From NCBI RefSeq assembly GCF_010015445.1, contig NC_053121.1:29407434-29471433 (forward strand): a stretch of DNA of 64,000 nucleotides, in the 5' to 3' direction. Both the position numbers and the translations under genes were made by a program. Positions 1-17,176 of the stretch are shown here, in pieces (positions within the stretch are counted from its first letter, which is position 1; every line of letters starts with the position of its first letter). The stretch comes from Perca fluviatilis (lineage: Eukaryota > Chordata > Actinopteri > Perciformes > Percidae). Below the pieces are notes generated by a model. That model searched no databases, was not told the origin of the DNA, and saw nothing but the letters and a program-made list of their open reading frames with translations.

Positions 1-167
1 ACGTTAAATTGCATTGTTATACTTTTCTTTATTGCATGTAAAAGTCAATAACTCATTAAGAAGGAGTGCAGCACACAATTAAATGCTGCTTCCTCATTCT
101 ATTGGTTAATTTGTTGATTCTCATGTTTATTAAAAGAAAAAACACAAACAACGTGAACGTGATCAGA

Positions 168-431
168 CCAGAGGCCTGTACTACGAAGCAGGATTTGGCG
201 TTAACGAGCAAACTTAAGGTTCAACCCAGAATTTTCTGTACCACAACGGTGGATTAGTTGTTACCGGGTTCAATCGCCGTGGTAACTTATGCTGGACGCC
301 TAACCTGGTCGGGAGCAGGTTAAGTTCGAGATCAGAGATCAAGCGGTGTAAAAGCACCGCCTACTGACCAATCAATACTCGATTGATAACGGCATCACCG
401 TTCTTAGAAGACCAGGCGAAGCTCAGTGCAC

Positions 432-463
<32 letters not shown>

Positions 464-1199
464 AGAGAGAGAGGGGGAGAGAGAGAGGGAGAGAGAGAGG
501 GGGAGAGAGGGGTGCGCTCATAAAAGTTAAAACATTTAGAGACCGACAACCCCGTTAACATTCCCTGATGGGTATTTTTATGAAATATATATATTTTAAT
601 GGGAGGGAATTGCATATTGGCTATTTGTCGGCTTCTTGAGCCAATGCGCACATCGGTTTGAATTATGTTTTTATATTTTTTATTTTCTCTCACGATCGCT
701 TACCACTGCCAGGGTTGCAACTGAAATAATAGGCTAAAGCAACGACAGTTTATGGAAAGCAGAAGTGTAACTATGGTCAGATCTAGTGCCTGACTAATGG
801 GGAAGTGATATTGATAAGAGTTGTGATTTACGCATCTACAGCGTCCGCTATTTTTTTTGCCAGCTTTCTTTCCTGTTTTAGGAAGCAGCGACTGTATTGC
901 GTTTTCCCTGTAAAACCGAGTCTGTGTTCTTCATATTTATGTAGAATTATAATTTGCTCTTCTTATATAAAACATGCGGCTCTGTTAGATGTTTGCGATT
1001 GGTCGTGCTGTGCAAACACCGCCTCTTTTATGTGAACGTGCGTGCCACTGGTTTGGGAAACCCTGGGTTGATTGAACTAGTTGTTAACCACTGTCGTGAC
1101 ATAGATTATGCAGGACCGCGGTTGTTAGGGTTAGTGAAGCCGGGGTAACTGAAAGAAATCCAGGACATGTTGATCTGGATTCGTAGTACAGGCCTCTGG
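168..1199. mobile_element. non-autonomous TIR DNA transposon, ~1.03 kb
   Basis: The first 20 bases, CCAGAGGCCTGTACTACGAA (168-187), are repeated as an exact reverse complement at 1180-1199, and similarity continues a few bases inward. This is the signature of a DNA transposon with terminal inverted repeats. No transposase frame is visible inside, so the copy depends on enzymes from elsewhere. It contains a GA-rich tract at 432-512. No target duplication could be recognised, partly because another element abuts the right end. I recognise the end sequence as a common fish repeat but cannot name the superfamily. Confidence 0.7.
432..512. repeat. (GA)n low-complexity tract
   Basis: About 80 bases of GA repeats interrupted by GGG runs, inside the TIR element. 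On the minus strand it translates as a Ser/Leu/Pro-rich frame that should not be taken as a protein. Confidence 0.95.
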
Positions 1200-1420
1200 G
1201 GGCTGTTTCACAAAAGCAGAATTTATAAATCCAGGATAACCGATAAAGCGAGGCTTGATTTAGTCTAATCTGGACACTGTTCATCTGTTCAGAATAAATC
1301 CCCATTGTAATTTAGGTGCCTCTGCTTTTGTGAAACCGAGTCAAGGCTAAATTGAGCCAGGATAACTGGGAAATCCCAGCTTAATCCCTTATCTTGGTTT
1401 TGTGAAAAAGCCCTCAGAGG
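1194..1420. mobile_element. short MITE, internally deleted relative of the 21.6 kb element
   Basis: The left end (GGGCTGTTTCACAAAA from 1200) and right end (TTTTGTGAAAAAGCCC, 1398-1413) are inverted copies. Both subterminal regions match the two ends of the element at 21606-23205 in the opposite orientation, including the ATAAATCCAGGATAACCGAT and ATAAGGGATTAAGC blocks. The copy is about 220 bases against about 1.6 kb for the other, so it is a deletion derivative. Its left edge overlaps or directly abuts the end of the preceding element. Confidence 0.7.
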
Positions 1421-1992
1421 ATTATGTAGCCACTCAACAGAGATACAGGTTCTGTTATGTTGATTGCAGAGGTGTATCAAATGATTTTTAAATGTGTACA
1501 GCAACAAACAAGTACATAGATGTAGGTTTTTTTTTGTCAATTTCTAAACTAATTTCATACTGTATGTAAGAAAAAGTCAGAACCACACACACAAAAGAAA
1601 ATAAAGCAGCACTTTGAAGATGTTTCTAAGAAGAATAACCACCTGACTTCATTTTATGTGACTTATGTAACTTATGTTTATTATCAAAGGAATTTAAATA
1701 ATTTATCTTATTTCTGATTATTTATTTACTTAAAAGCTAGCGTGACTTCCAAAGGAAAGGCTACCAAACTTTACCTCTTAATCCATTGTCAAGAAGAACA
1801 AAGATGTAAAAAAACTCAGAGAAACACAGCAACCCACACACACACACAGACACACACACACTTTTCTTACAGTGCATTTAAGTGAGTGGCATAGACCTGT
1901 GCACCTGTCATTTCAATCCTGTTCATCCTCTCATGATGGTTTCAGTCCCAGTCTCTTACATTTGTACCTTACAGTCAGTCATAAGGTCTGTA
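1421..1992. other. no gene seen; CA microsatellite
   Basis: AT-rich non-coding DNA. The only structure seen is an interrupted CA repeat at 1834-1861 and a 15-base poly-C run at 1993-2007 just after it. Confidence 0.6.
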
Positions 1993-2008
1993 CCCCCCCC
2001 CCCCCCCA

Positions 2009-2175
2009 CGGGACTGCAGGGTGACCTGGTGGTTAAAGGCCAGCCTATAACCGAAAGCCAAGAGAGCCGCTGCATCCATCTGTGTCAAAGTAGACTTGAG
2101 TTAGACACTGAAGTATTACTTACTTCTACCGCATGGCATCCTGCTGACCGTGCACTGTTCCCCCTGCGATTTTAA
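2009..2175 (+). mobile_element. degenerate tRNA-derived SINE
   Basis: The order of blocks resembles a fish tRNA-derived SINE: a tRNA-like head (GACCTGGTGGTTAAAGGCC, then CTATAACCGAAAGC), a middle resembling 'cttgag..agacactgaa', and a segment reading CTGCTGACCGTGCACTG. A clean B box is not preserved and there is no clear poly-A tail, so this is an old, truncated copy. Identification rests on remembered family layout. Confidence 0.45.
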
Positions 2176-2635
2176 TCTGTGTCCTGTGTTAATTTTCATT
2201 ACGAGGTTTAGGGGAAGTACTCGCTTCATGTAACTTTTCCTTTCTTTTGAAATTAGTTTTTTCTCAACAGCACAATAACAGAAATCAAATCCATTACTTT
2301 CTATTTCCTCCTTTCTTACACTTTTGTATTCATTTGCATGTGTAAATCAGATTCTTAACTACAGTGGACTTATACGTCTTCCACCCCAGTACAATTGTCA
2401 TAGAATAGCCTCACTTCCCCTCCTTTCCAGATTATTTTTTAATTCTAAAAATTAATCAAAGTTAGCTGAGTCCATTCTGCATTGTAAAAATCAGAATGAA
2501 TGACACTGGAGGCAGAGCTTTTGTTGCTTTAGGCAAATCCAATTGTGCTTACCTGAACCAACAAAGCCAAACAATACAAAGTAAATCTGATAATAGCATT
2601 TTCTATTTCCAGTATCTGATAATATCGGGAACTCT

Positions 2636-2639
<4 letters not shown>
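2176..2639. other. no gene seen
   Basis: AT-rich unique-looking sequence. The only long frame (from 2496) runs into the GT repeat and is an artefact. Confidence 0.55.

Positions 2640-2676
<37 letters not shown>
2640..2676. repeat. (GT)n microsatellite
   Basis: About 18 uninterrupted TG units. Confidence 0.95.
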
Positions 2677-2678
<2 letters not shown>

Positions 2679-5001
2679 GGTCAACAAATGTAACCCACCC
2701 GGCAAGGGCACCTCTTAATCACAGTAGGAAGTAAAGAAGCAACTTGTGATTCTGTAAACATGCAACTTTTTCCGCCAGTAGATCTGTTTTAATGAGTGTT
2801 TCCCACACTGGCAATTTTTTCAGTACCTGAGAGAAGCAATTGGGAAGTACACTAAGTTTTTTGTGTTAAATGTGAAAAACACATCTTTGGATTGAAGAAA
2901 AATAGCCTGCTTAAAGTGACTTGTATCAACAGTGACCACAGTGTATTACCCCTAAACTGCACAGCAGATTCAGCACTTAGCAAGTTCTGTATGCCTCAGG
3001 TTCAGTGTCAGAATTAAGGCATAGCACAGTACCTTCGAAGGCCAACAGAAGCAGACACTTTTCGCCCGCAGAACTGCCATGATATACTCTTGAATAGTCT
3101 TTCATGCTCTCATAGCTCCGTAACCTTCACCTCTCAGAATGCCTGAGGAGGGAGGAGTGTGTTTCATGTTAACAGCAAAGAGTTCAACTGTATGCCAACT
3201 AAAAAATCAAAAGACTCGGAATCAGAGCACGTGCAGTCCCCTCTTGATATTGACTCTGGGTTCAAAAATGCAAGTTAAAGTGTGATAAATCTAAAAAAAA
3301 AAAGGGAAAAAAGCTAAAGTAACAAGTTGATGGTTCTATTACATTGCTTGTTCCTTGTCATCGTGTCATTTTGTTTAACCAATAACAGTCACAGCTCAAT
3401 CTTGATCTGTAATACTGTCTGAATTGTATTCCTTTTTTTATATTCAAATTATATAATCAAACACATAATGCTAAAATTCAGCCCACTGTTAATATGTACT
3501 AAACTAATCAGGCTTATTGCCCATTGATCTTTGTGTTTGTAAACAGCGATGACATGTTTTGTGGGCGGAGCCTAATAGGTGGCAGAAAGTGAAAGAACCG
3601 TTCTATTGGTTTTCAAACCCACTTTAGATGAAACCGCAGCCACTGAAGAAGAATTGATGGCTGTGTTCGTTTAAAAAATGTACGGTTAATCTAACAAAAT
3701 TTAGGCGGTGGCAGCGACGTTAGATTAATATTTAAAAAATTTTACTATTCAAATTATATTTGACTTCCGAAATTCATTCCAACAGCCATACAGCTTATAG
3801 GGGAAAAAAAAAAAACAGAACACACACAGTATGTTTTAGTATTGGACAGTTCAGTTTATAATTGTGTTCTCTAAACAGGTTTACTGATGTATAATATCAA
3901 TAGAGTCCTGAACAAAAGTCCTGCACACATGCATTAAATAGAAAACCTTCTCCTTTGGACACAAATTGCATTCAGGGTGTCTAAATGGATATTTTTCTGA
4001 TTGATGATAATGTGCCCTATAATATAATAAAGCTCATTTTGGTGTGTAATACTGCACATCATTTATATGACTCCACAAATCCTATCTACTGCTTCAGTGA
4101 GCTCCAGTGCCAACAGAGCTGCTCTGGGCTTTCTCTACTCATCACATCACAAATTAGAGCCTCAGTTTAACTGAAGCTTTGGGATTCAATTGCTTAAGCT
4201 CAGAAATAACCTAGAATTTCTGCTTGAGTGTTGATGCCTGGCATCAGATTGCTGCTTCTCAAATATACAGAAAGCACTGAGTATCAGGACCACCTGCTCG
4301 TGCCATGAAATAGACTGATAAGGTGAAGGTTGTGATCTTTAATTGATTTCACTCCCATTTCACTCATGAAGGGAGATGTAGATGGAATCATTTTTTAAGC
4401 TTGGTGAAAGGGTGGAAAAGGAGGGCAACGTTAGCAAGATGTGTTAATATTTCTTGTAGTCAGGGTATGTGAACTCAAATGATTAGACCTGCATGGGAGG
4501 AAACAGCTCATGGAAATGATCCTCAATGTTAATGTTGGATTATTATTTGGATTGTTGCAGCTGTCTCTCTCAGATTAATTTGTGCTATGGAGTATTTCCG
4601 GCTAGAATAGACATGTGCACAGCCACAAGAGCTCAATTGGGATTTTCACACTGCACTCAGCCGAAAGAAAGCATTCACACAATCCTGGCACATTCCTTAC
4701 CCCGACTTGTGCCTCAGGCTTGCTGGCCCTGCTCAGGAGAAGGGTTAGCCTCAAGTTTGCAGGGTTATCCTTGAAAATCGGCTGGGGCTAAACGTTGCCA
4801 GTGTTAAACAGGGCCAATTATAATAATTAATATACAATATATATATATATAATTATAATAATTTGCGTCACATTTTTGTTATCCAACTTATTCATTACAT
4901 CATCAGTATGCATTTGCTTTATGTAACAGAGTATGGTGGTAATGAATTTAGCATTCTCCATTCACATACACATCTACCAAAACTATCAAATGGACCCCAA
5001 C
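2677..5001. other. no gene seen; 2.3 kb AT-rich
   Basis: No coding signature. Around 3541-3730 the sequence is more GC-rich (GTGGGCGGAGCC) and carries a small 10-base inverted pair TTAATCTAAC / GTTAGATTAA, possibly an old transposon end. A TA-rich run lies at 4830-4865. Frames here are under 90 codons and match nothing I know. Confidence 0.5.
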
Positions 5002-5870
5002 CAGTCCCTCCAGGATTTTACAATGTCCCGATCGCAACAATTCACGCAAATTCAACCAATCTCCGTGAATTCGGTGCGACTCGCGATTTTGACCAATCAC
5101 CGCAACTTTTCCACAAATTTGTCCAATAACCGGAGTTTCCCACGACTTCAACCAATCCCAGCAGTCCCACGTGCCAGTCTTTTCATCAGTGTGTGACTCT
5201 GAGAGCCAATGACCAAGCGGGAGTGAGAACGGGTTGACGTAACACACATAGGTCACCAAATTAATTTCCTTGTTTCTGATATGAAGACGAGACGTGTGTG
5301 ACTCTAACATCTCATATTTACCAACAAAACGTACAGCAAAAGATGTGCAAAACATTTCAGACCGTCCTGCCAACCTGTATACATTTTAAACATCAATGTA
5401 CGCTGTAACGCTGTGCTGTTTCAATCCTGCTCAGTTCCCTCCACGACTGACGCGCGCACACACACACAAACACACACAGTGGATGCAGGAAAAACCGGAG
5501 ATGAGACGTACATGATGACCTAAATTGAGGACAGCTACACTCGTTATGGTAAGTGCAATGATAAGTTAAAGTCCAATAATTACTTCATCAAACCGTATGA
5601 ATGTGTGTCCCAGGCCAGGATAGGAAATTAACTAACAATGTAAAGATCAACAAGCCACTGACAGACACCACCAGCCATTTTCATAGTACACCAACATTTC
5701 CAGCATCCTTTTTTGTAAGGTTACTAGGAAAACTCTGCCCAGAGTAATTTTATTCTCCCCGAAACAAGTTTCCTTTTTTATTTTTAAAGAAGTATACCAA
5801 AACAAAATCTCTCTCGCAACTTCATTGCAACAAAAATACAAAAGACATCGCAACTTTTATCGAAATTTTT
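5002..5870 (+). mobile_element. family B TIR element, copy 1
   Basis: It begins CAGTCCCTCCAGGATTTT, the same end as the outer element at 58731-60096 (there present at both ends in inverted orientation). The body matches the copy at 51965 in order: CCAAT-rich left arm, GCAGTCCCACGTGCC, a CA-rich stretch with GTGGATGCAGGAAAAACC, and a right arm with TAAGGTTACTAGGAAAACTC. The expected right terminal repeat is not found, so the right edge is approximate. There is no coding capacity. Frames at 4863-5196 and 4948-5373 are translations of the repeat. Confidence 0.7.
5056..5156 (+). promoter_or_regulatory. array of four CCAAT boxes in family B copy 1
   Basis: CCAAT occurs at 5056, 5093, 5123 and 5152, all on the same strand, with spacings of 37, 30 and 29 bases. 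The same four boxes with identical spacing occur in copy 4 (52019-52119). CCAAT is the core site of NF-Y. Whether the array acts as a promoter or enhancer is inference. Confidence 0.45.
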
Positions 5871-8240
5871 AACAAACTAGGTTAGACCACCCAAATCTGT
5901 GTTATTTCTTACCTCCGAGTGGTCTAGCTCCTCATCAAGCTAAAAGCAAAGAAAAGTGCAGTGCATTGTTTTGTCATGGGGAGATGATTGAAGTGTTGTG
6001 AAGTCAGCTTCTAACATAAAGCCCCACTAATGGCGACATTTTAACATTGCTGCTAAAGAATAGTCACAAATCATTCTAGAATGTAAGTCACATTGTGTGT
6101 GTTGTAAGGGGCTTAAAAATATGCAGTGTGAAAAACCTTAATGTGTGCTGCATGGATACCAAAATAGCAACTATACAATAGAAAGGTATCCGCACACTGG
6201 AATCAGAGCTCCCTTAAGATTAAATTAGCAATGTTTCAACCCTGCACAGGTCTTTCTCAGGAGACACGGGTCATCTTTGTCACAGGAAAACATTTCTACC
6301 TCTCTGTTGTATTCTTGCAGTATAAATAGTATTCATACTGTAAGACATGTAAACAAGACATTCCACTGTAAGACATTTATATTGTATGTCCGTTCTTGTT
6401 TCAGTTCTACATCTAAAATGATGTATTTCTGCACAATTGAAAATTACAACATCTTTGAAAATTAGCATCGTTTAACATGTAATGTACACCCCAAGAGCCA
6501 ATTAACTTTGCATCTCAAACTTTAAGCCAATGTGGACTATGTTTTTTTAAAGTGCTGAAAAAAGAAGGACATTTTAAGTTTGCCCTCAACTCTAAAATGT
6601 GGTATGCTTATTGTTACTTCACTTGGATGTTTGACCTTCACTATGCAAAACAATGTATACGCAGAGTTTGACACTTGAAGGCTGCTTTCACATTCATCTG
6701 CTGAAGTGGGAAAGTTTCTCTGTGCTCATCATAAATCTGACGTGTAAAGACGTGTATGCGAGAGCATTTTTGTAAATCATGGTCCAGTATGCAACTTGCA
6801 CAAGTGTTCTGTGGAAACTTAAAACATCTAGAGCGCATACACTGAGAATAGACTTCAGTGAAGACGTTTCCAGTAGTTAAACTTGCGAAATGAAATTTTT
6901 TTTTTTGCATATAATCAGATTGTGGATTATTTAATAAGCGAGGAGCAGCTGTAATTTTAAGAATTTTAAACAAGGTTTAAAAAAAAAGAATTGTGAAAGA
7001 AACCCATCAGACACCAATTATTATACAAAATAGAGTATTTGTATGTCTGGAGGGGATTTTTTACGCATCTTCAATTTCCACAACATCATGACAAACTCCA
7101 TCTGTGTCAATGCTTAAAAAACAGCTACTTAATGAACCTTGGAGTGAGATAATTGTATCTGTTGTTTCCAAGGTAACCTTTAAAGTCGAAGATATTACTT
7201 GTTCCATTGACCTTGATGGCATCTCACAAACATATGATTGTTCTGTCCAGAAAGTAGAATATTAAAGCTCTTAACAGCTCCAGTATGTGTTTCACCTGAC
7301 CCATCTGATGACCATTGAATCAATAGATTTATTACACTTGCATATCACTCACAAAGTAAACACAAATCATGTTTTTGCTCCATGCAGCAATATATGTTTG
7401 GAATAGGAAAACAACAAGGAAGCTTTTCAGCTTTAAATATTCTACTGTACAACAACAAAACTGGGCAATTTAGTATGCTGCATGGCAACTTTGTGGACTG
7501 CCTCATTATGCCTAATTCATCGCACAAACACAGTGCTTCATATTAAACATTCCACACAAAAAATGTAGTGGTTGCCAGGCTCCCTATACACCAGATGCAC
7601 CCACAAGTGAGTAGGGACATAATCAGTGAGATGTTCCTCCCCACACACTCTCTTTCAACTCCACCATCTGGCTGATGCTACAGGTGGTTCAGAGGGAAGT
7701 CAAAATATTTCACTTCTTTCCCCAAGCTGTGCCAGTCCTCATCTGTCACTGTTAAATGTGTTTTATCATGTGTCATTTCAACAATAATGACATCATTACA
7801 ATACCGTCAAATGGTTGATTGTGGGTTGTTTTTACCGAAACAATTTCTGCAAAAGGAGACAGAAATAGATGTCTGTTGTGGAAAAAAACATGCATGGGAG
7901 ACCACCTCTGTCAGAAGACACAAGTAGCCTCTCCTGCTCTGTTCAGGCTCCCTGGCAGGCAATGCATTGCAAGAGAAGTGATCACGTCATTATTCTCTTA
8001 ACAGCTGGATTACATTACTTTGGCTTAAAATAATATTGGAGACTCTGTGTATTCCAACATACACAAAGTCAAGTCCAGATGTATAAAGAACAGGCTAAGG
8101 CTTAAACTGAAAGAGAGATCGTCCTTACCCCAAAAATGCTTCTCTAAATCTACATTAATAGTGGCAGCCCACTCTAATGGCCTCCCGTATTCATTTTGGG
8201 AGCAAAGCAGAAAGACAGATGGTGTAAGAGCACCAAGTTA
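5871..8240. other. no gene seen; 2.4 kb
   Basis: AT-rich non-coding sequence. The 110-codon minus-strand frame at 6641-6973 has no recognisable motif. No transposon ends or tandem repeats stood out. Confidence 0.5.
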
Positions 8241-8470
8241 CGTGTAAGCAGGCAGGTCAGGGTGGTTGCTGGGTCAAACAAACGCAGCACTTTCACCCAG
8301 GAGACAAGGGTTTGAGTTCCGTTTGAAAAGAAAAGTAAACAGCGCCACGTTCTGCATCACGTTCTGCGTCACAGGGATAACTGCAAGTTATGTAATGTAA
8401 CAGATGACTTTAACCCAAACCACGGTCTTTTTCTAAAGATATTTTGCTTTATTAGATAGCAACAGGAACA
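8241..8470 (+). repeat. fragment of a fish interspersed repeat
   Basis: Includes a B-box-like GGGTTTGAGTTCC at about 8309, then ACGTTCTGCGTCAC and TTTAACCCAAACCACGGTCT. A related block at 31440-31520 has GACGTTCTGCGTCACATG and GTTAACCCAAACCACGATCT in the same order. The two are clearly copies of one dispersed family. A third short trace is near 46975. Confidence 0.55.
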
Positions 8471-14551
<6,081 letters not shown>

Positions 14552-14559
14552 GTAGTTAT

Positions 14560-15843
14560 TAGGGGTGGCAAGGTTCACAAAACACACGGTTCGGTTTGTA
14601 TCACGGTTTTAGGGTCACGGTTTTCAGTTCTGTACGGATTTTGTTATTTTTCTTTTAATCTTTAACACTAGAAATATACTTCAGCATATGATATATAGCT
14701 TAATTATCCACAATGTAGGATACATTATTAAAACATGTGTAATCATGCACAAACTGAATTTGACTTGACTTTCAGCACATTTTTGGGACCAGGGAGAGCT
14801 AGGTGAGATTTTGATACAGCAAGAGGGAAGACATTGATGATTTCAACAAGCTTTTCATTTATTTGGCAAAAAAGGAGAATGTGTATTGCCAACTACAGGA
14901 ACTTATATGCCTTTTTGGCACACAAAGATTGAACTATTACACAATATCAATTGAAATAACTTGCATTTATCAAACTGCCAACTTCAGTATAGCTCTTACA
15001 AAAATGTTATCCTTTAAAAGAAAAAGAGAGGAACTCTTAAAGCTCCGTCTTTTGAATAAGTCAGAATATGTTAAACATAAAAAAAAAAGTTGTAATTTGT
15101 TTGGTATAGTTCTTTAAAAATAAAAAGGAAACTTGTTTTGGGGACAATAAAATTACGCTAGGCTGAGTTTTCCTAGTAACCTTACCAAAAAGGCTCAGGA
15201 TGCTGCAAATGTTGGTATACTATGAAAATGGCTGGTGGATTTAATACAAAAAAATAATAATTTATTGAATTAATCAAATTTGAACATGTCTGTCAGTGGC
15301 TTGTTGATCTTTACATTGTTAGTTCATTTCCTATCCTAACCTGGGCTGGGACACACATTCATAGTTTGATAAAGTACTTACGGGACTTTAACTTATTGCA
15401 CTTACAATAACGAGCGTAGCTGTCCTCAATTTAGGTCATCGTGTCGTCTCATCTCCATTTTTTCCTGCATCCACCGTGTGTGTGTGTGTGTGTGTGTGTG
15501 CCGCGCACGTCAGTTACGGGGGGAACTGAGCAGCAGCCCCACCCGCTCCAGAGCCGACAGGATTGAAACAGAAGCACATTTCAGCGACTTTAGAGTGAAA
15601 AAACGTTACAGCGTACATTGATGTTAAAATGTATACAGGTTGGCAGGATAGGCTGAAATGTTTTGCACGGTCTTTCGCTATACGTTTTGTTGGTAACTTG
15701 TTCACACCTCTTCTTTCGCGCAAAAGGGGAACACACTGTCTGAGGTCACATACAGGCACGACGCATGCGACGCAAACACGCTCCGAACCGAGACAAGCGA
15801 ACCGAACAGTTTGGATGTTTTTTCATGAACCGTGCCACCCCTA
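14560..15843. mobile_element. hAT-like element carrying a family B block
   Basis: It starts TAGGGGTGGCAAGG and ends TGCCACCCCTA, inverted copies. It is flanked on both sides by a perfect 8-bp target duplication, GTAGTTAT (14552-14559 and 15844-15851). An 8-bp duplication and a TAGGGGTGG end fit the hAT superfamily. Subterminal sequence with repeated ACGGTTCGG and CGAACCG-type blocks is typical of this fish group. The middle (~15088-15696) belongs to another element family. The 84-codon frame at 14863-15117 resembles no transposase, so the copy is non-autonomous. Confidence 0.88.
15088..15696 (-). mobile_element. family B internal block (no terminal repeats)
   Basis: Matches the inside of the copy at 58731-60096 in the same orientation: CCTAGTAACCTTACCAAAAA, then AATGGCTGGTGGATTTAA, GATCTTTACATTGTTAGTTC, the GTGTG/TGCATCCACC region and ATGTATACAGGTTGG. 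Its left part (AGGAAACTTGTTTTGGGGAC) also matches the reverse complement of copy 1 near 5765. Neither the CAGTCCCTCC end nor the CCAAT arm is present. A short GT array lies at 15475-15500. Confidence 0.75.
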
Positions 15844-15851
15844 GTAGTTAT

Positions 15852-17066
15852 TAATAAACACAATATGGGTAGTTATTAACAAACAAATGAAAAACAACTG
15901 GATAATTCATTATTCATTAATGTGTAGGCCTAGTCCCTAAATAACAGTATATATATAAATATATATAAATAACAGATTCAAGGACTAGATAATTATGTGT
16001 TGCTATAGAACAGACTGGGAGACAGTACATTAATGAATAATTAGAGGATTAGTTCATAAATATCTGTGAATCGGAATAACAACCACATTCTTCATGAGTT
16101 GATACTCATTAACTCAGAATTTTCCGCTGAGGAGCACAAACTAGTGACGTCCCATTCATTAATTAATCATTAGTTACTATTTGTGTGCACCCTAAGTAAA
16201 GTGATGCCTCATACTGAGTACAGTAGTAAGTAAGCAGTCCCTCATTACCTTCATATTTAGCTGACTATTACTATTACTACCTACCCTTTTTGTGCTACAT
16301 AAACTAAAAAGGTACATATTACTGAGCACTAGTCATTTCTAGTTTGGTATGCCAAAGAGCTACAAAGAAAGGGTCTCAACAGTAACTCCCATGCATGTGC
16401 CTGTTTCAAGTCTCGAAACAAAGACTGGAAACCCAATTTAGTTGAAATGGCTGCCATATGACACAAAGGACATTGCTTAAAATCTGTCCTTGTTGTGATA
16501 TTGGTCCTTCACAGAATAAAAAAGCCTTAAAGCTACATTTGCTGAATAACAAAAAGCATAACGTGAAAAACATTTCATCAAACGCCCTTCAAGCCCCTGC
16601 AATGTAGGCCACAAGTTCAGTGTTGCACTTATGTAAAACATAAAGAGGTTTGTGCATTTTCCTCCAAAGGTTGACCAGTGACTGCAAGACGATGAGGCTG
16701 AGTGATCGCAAAAGATCTGAGAGCCTTCAATTACTGTCGCCACAGGTATCCACTGGGCTCAGTATGAGAGAAAATGGGGGAAACCACTGTCAGGTCTTAG
16801 TGTTAGACGTCACGTACACCCTACCAAGGAAGGAAAGGGAGGAATAGTGAGCTGAATCCCAACACCTGGCTCTAATGAGATTGGCATGCACACCCCGCAA
16901 GCCATTAGTTTCATCCCAGCCGTGTGAAATGTAGATTCCTAGAGATGGCAAAACCAAAGGATTAGCTTCCAAGGTCTTTTGTCCACCTACTGAATTTCTC
17001 ATCGCTGCAGTGTTATGTCTACCACACACACAGTCATCAAAATAACAGGCACATAACAAATAAAAC

Positions 17067-17068
<2 letters not shown>
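15852..17068. other. no gene seen
   Basis: Just right of the hAT element the host sequence has two near copies of TAGTTATTAA followed by an A-rich stretch (15845-15890). The rest is AT-rich without a recognisable feature. Confidence 0.5.
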
Positions 17069-17152
<84 letters not shown>

Positions 17153-17176
17153 CGTGCGTGCGCACGTGTGTGTGTT
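17069..17176. repeat. (GT)n microsatellite
   Basis: About 40 GT units, then GCGTGCGTGC variants. Cys-Val frames at 17072-17376 are translations of it. Confidence 0.97.
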
